Below, in pieces: positions 5,956-7,068 of a stretch of DNA of 7,068 nucleotides. The position numbers and the translations under genes are program-made. Every line of letters begins with the position of its first letter. Within the stretch, counting starts at the first letter, position 1. The notes beneath the pieces are model-generated. The model saw only the letters and a list, made by a program, of their open reading frames with translations. It ran no database searches and had not been told where the DNA came from. Source of the stretch: JBFGRM01 sp041563675 (GTDB lineage: Bacteria > Nitrospirota > Nitrospiria > Nitrospirales > Nitrospiraceae); NCBI GenBank assembly GCA_041563675.1, contig JBFGRM010000131.1:1-7068 (forward strand), in the 5' to 3' direction.

Positions 5956-7068
5956 AGCGCATCCCCATCACGAAGCCCGAGTTCGACGCCTCGGATCGCG
6001 AGGCGGTCCTCAAGCCCCTGGACAGCGGGTGGATCGTCCAAGGCCCCTTCGTCCGTCAGTTCGAGGAGCAGTTTTCGGCTTTCACCGGAGCGGCGTGCTC
6101 GGTGGCGGCGAGCTCGTGCACCACCGCCCTTCACCTCGCCGTTCGGTGCCTGGACCTCAAGCCCGGAGACGAGGTGATCGTCCCGGCCTTGACCTGGATC
6201 TCGACGGCGAATGTGATCGAGTATGCCGGGGCCCGCCCGATTTTCTGCGATATCGACCTCGACACGTTCAATCTTGACGCAAATCTGCTCGAGGCGCTGG
6301 TCACGCCGCGCACCGTCGGCGTCATTCCCGTCCACCTCTTCGGTCTCTGCGCGAACATGGACGCGATCCTGCCCGTTGCGCGGAGGCACGGCCTGTGGGT
6401 GGTGGAGGATGCCGCCTGCGGGCTTGGCGCGAGGCAGCGCGGGCGTCATGCGGGCACCTTCGGTGAAGCCGGGTGCTTCAGTTTTCATCCGCGCAAGTCG
6501 ATCACGACCGGCGAGGGCGGGATGCTGATCACCCCGAGCCGAGAGGTGGACCGCCTCGCGCGATCGCTGCGGGATCACGGCGGATCCGTGTCGGATCTGG
6601 AGCGACACGAATCCGGCGGGGCCCCGCTGCTCGGTGCATTCGAGCATCTGGGCTACAACTATCGGATGACGGACATCCAGGCCGCCCTGGGATGCAGCCA
6701 GCTGGCGCGGGCCGAGCGCATGCTCAAGGCGCGGGCCGCACGCGCCCATGTCTATGACGCCGCGCTCGCGGACGTGTCGTGGCTTCGCACACCGGCCGTG
6801 CCCGAGGGCGACGTGCACGGCTACCAGGCCTATGTGTGCCTGTTCCGTCCGGACACGCCGACGCCGGCCAATGTGGGGGAGCTGCACGCGCGACGCAACG
6901 CGGTCATGCAGCGCCTCGACGCGCGGGGGATCAGCACGCGGCAAGGGACCCATGCGCCGGTGCTGCTGGCTTATTACGCCAAAAAGTACGATTTGCGGCC
7001 GGACCGGTTTCCCAACGCCTGCCTGGCGGATCGGTTGAGCCTGGCCCTGCCGCTCTACTCTGCCATGA
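5952..7068 (+). CDS. DegT/DnrJ/EryC1/StrS family PLP-dependent sugar aminotransferase, 3'-partial
   Basis: Transfers an amino group, usually from glutamate, to a keto-sugar nucleotide. 372 codons are visible without a stop. Translated by hand from ATG 5952, the protein shows SGWIVQGPFVRQFEEQF (25-41), the cofactor-phosphate region SSCTTALHLA (54-63), GDEVIVPALTWISTAN (72-87), VIPVHLFG (124-131), VEDAACGLGA (151-160) with Asp153 for the pyridine nitrogen, and SFHPRKSITTGEGGML (177-192) with Lys182 as Schiff-base lysine. GYNYRMTDIQAALG (234-247) and LPLYSAM (366-372) follow. Position 156 is Cys where Gln is common. The family usually runs about 370-400 residues and continues after LPLYxxM with an acidic helix, so only a short C-terminus is missing. 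The final TGA (7066-7068) is out of frame. No clear ribosome site precedes the ATGA overlap, suggesting translational coupling to the epimerase. Confidence 0.93.
   Translation, partial: MKRIPITKPEFDASDREAVLKPLDSGWIVQGPFVRQFEEQFSAFTGAACSVAASSCTTALHLAVRCLDLKPGDEVIVPALTWISTANVIEYAGARPIFCDIDLDTFNLDANLLEALVTPRTVGVIPVHLFGLCANMDAILPVARRHGLWVVEDAACGLGARQRGRHAGTFGEAGCFSFHPRKSITTGEGGMLITPSREVDRLARSLRDHGGSVSDLERHESGGAPLLGAFEHLGYNYRMTDIQAALGCSQLARAERMLKARAARAHVYDAALADVSWLRTPAVPEGDVHGYQAYVCLFRPDTPTPANVGELHARRNAVMQRLDARGISTRQGTHAPVLLAYYAKKYDLRPDRFPNACLADRLSLALPLYSAM

Noticed and set aside
6029..6277. Short + strand open frames within 6029-7038
   Set aside because: They are out-of-frame pieces of the aminotransferase, whose own frame has no stop inside the window.
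5781..6953. Long antisense open frame (390 codons) opposite the aminotransferase
   Set aside because: The + strand frame carries all DegT-family motifs over the same span; the antisense product has no recognisable domain.

Overview
The window is GC-rich (clearly above 60% by eye, not computed) and densely coding, with every supported gene on the + strand. Short spacers, two ATGA stop/start overlaps and the gene content point to a free-living Gram-negative-type bacterium, with a polysaccharide or surface-glycan locus. I cannot place it taxonomically. Nitrospirota, Methylomirabilota/Rokubacteria or a deltaproteobacterial lineage would all fit the ABC/TPR gene set, but that is only an impression.

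Module 1 (1-4740) holds four genes. An O-antigen ligase/polymerase-type (Wzy_C) membrane protein with a C-terminal TPR region is probably cut at its 5' end by the window edge. It overlaps, by ATGA, a membrane-anchored TPR protein whose C-terminal segment resembles the end of GspG-type pseudopilins. After 68 bp comes an ABC ATPase, and 11 bp later its six-helix ABC-2 permease. The likely picture is a cell-envelope unit in which the ligase joins glycan to an acceptor. The ABC pair plus TPR protein would form an export or assembly machine of unknown substrate.

A 228-bp gap (4741-4968) carries several GC-rich hairpins and no credible gene. It probably separates two transcription units.

Module 2 (4969-7068, running off the window) encodes an NAD-dependent sugar-nucleotide epimerase/dehydratase (extended SDR). 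By a second ATGA overlap it is joined to a DegT/DnrJ/EryC1/StrS-family PLP-dependent sugar aminotransferase. The aminotransferase reading frame stays open to the last base, so the gene is 3'-partial. The TGA at the extreme end of the window is out of frame. The pair probably makes a nucleotide-linked amino sugar for a surface glycan, which would link it functionally to the ligase in module 1.

I saw no RNA genes, CRISPR arrays, insertion sequences or attachment sites. The most distinctive points are the TPR/pseudopilin-like protein paired with a non-Wzt-type ABC transporter, and the unusual substrate-loop and active-site residues in the two sugar enzymes.
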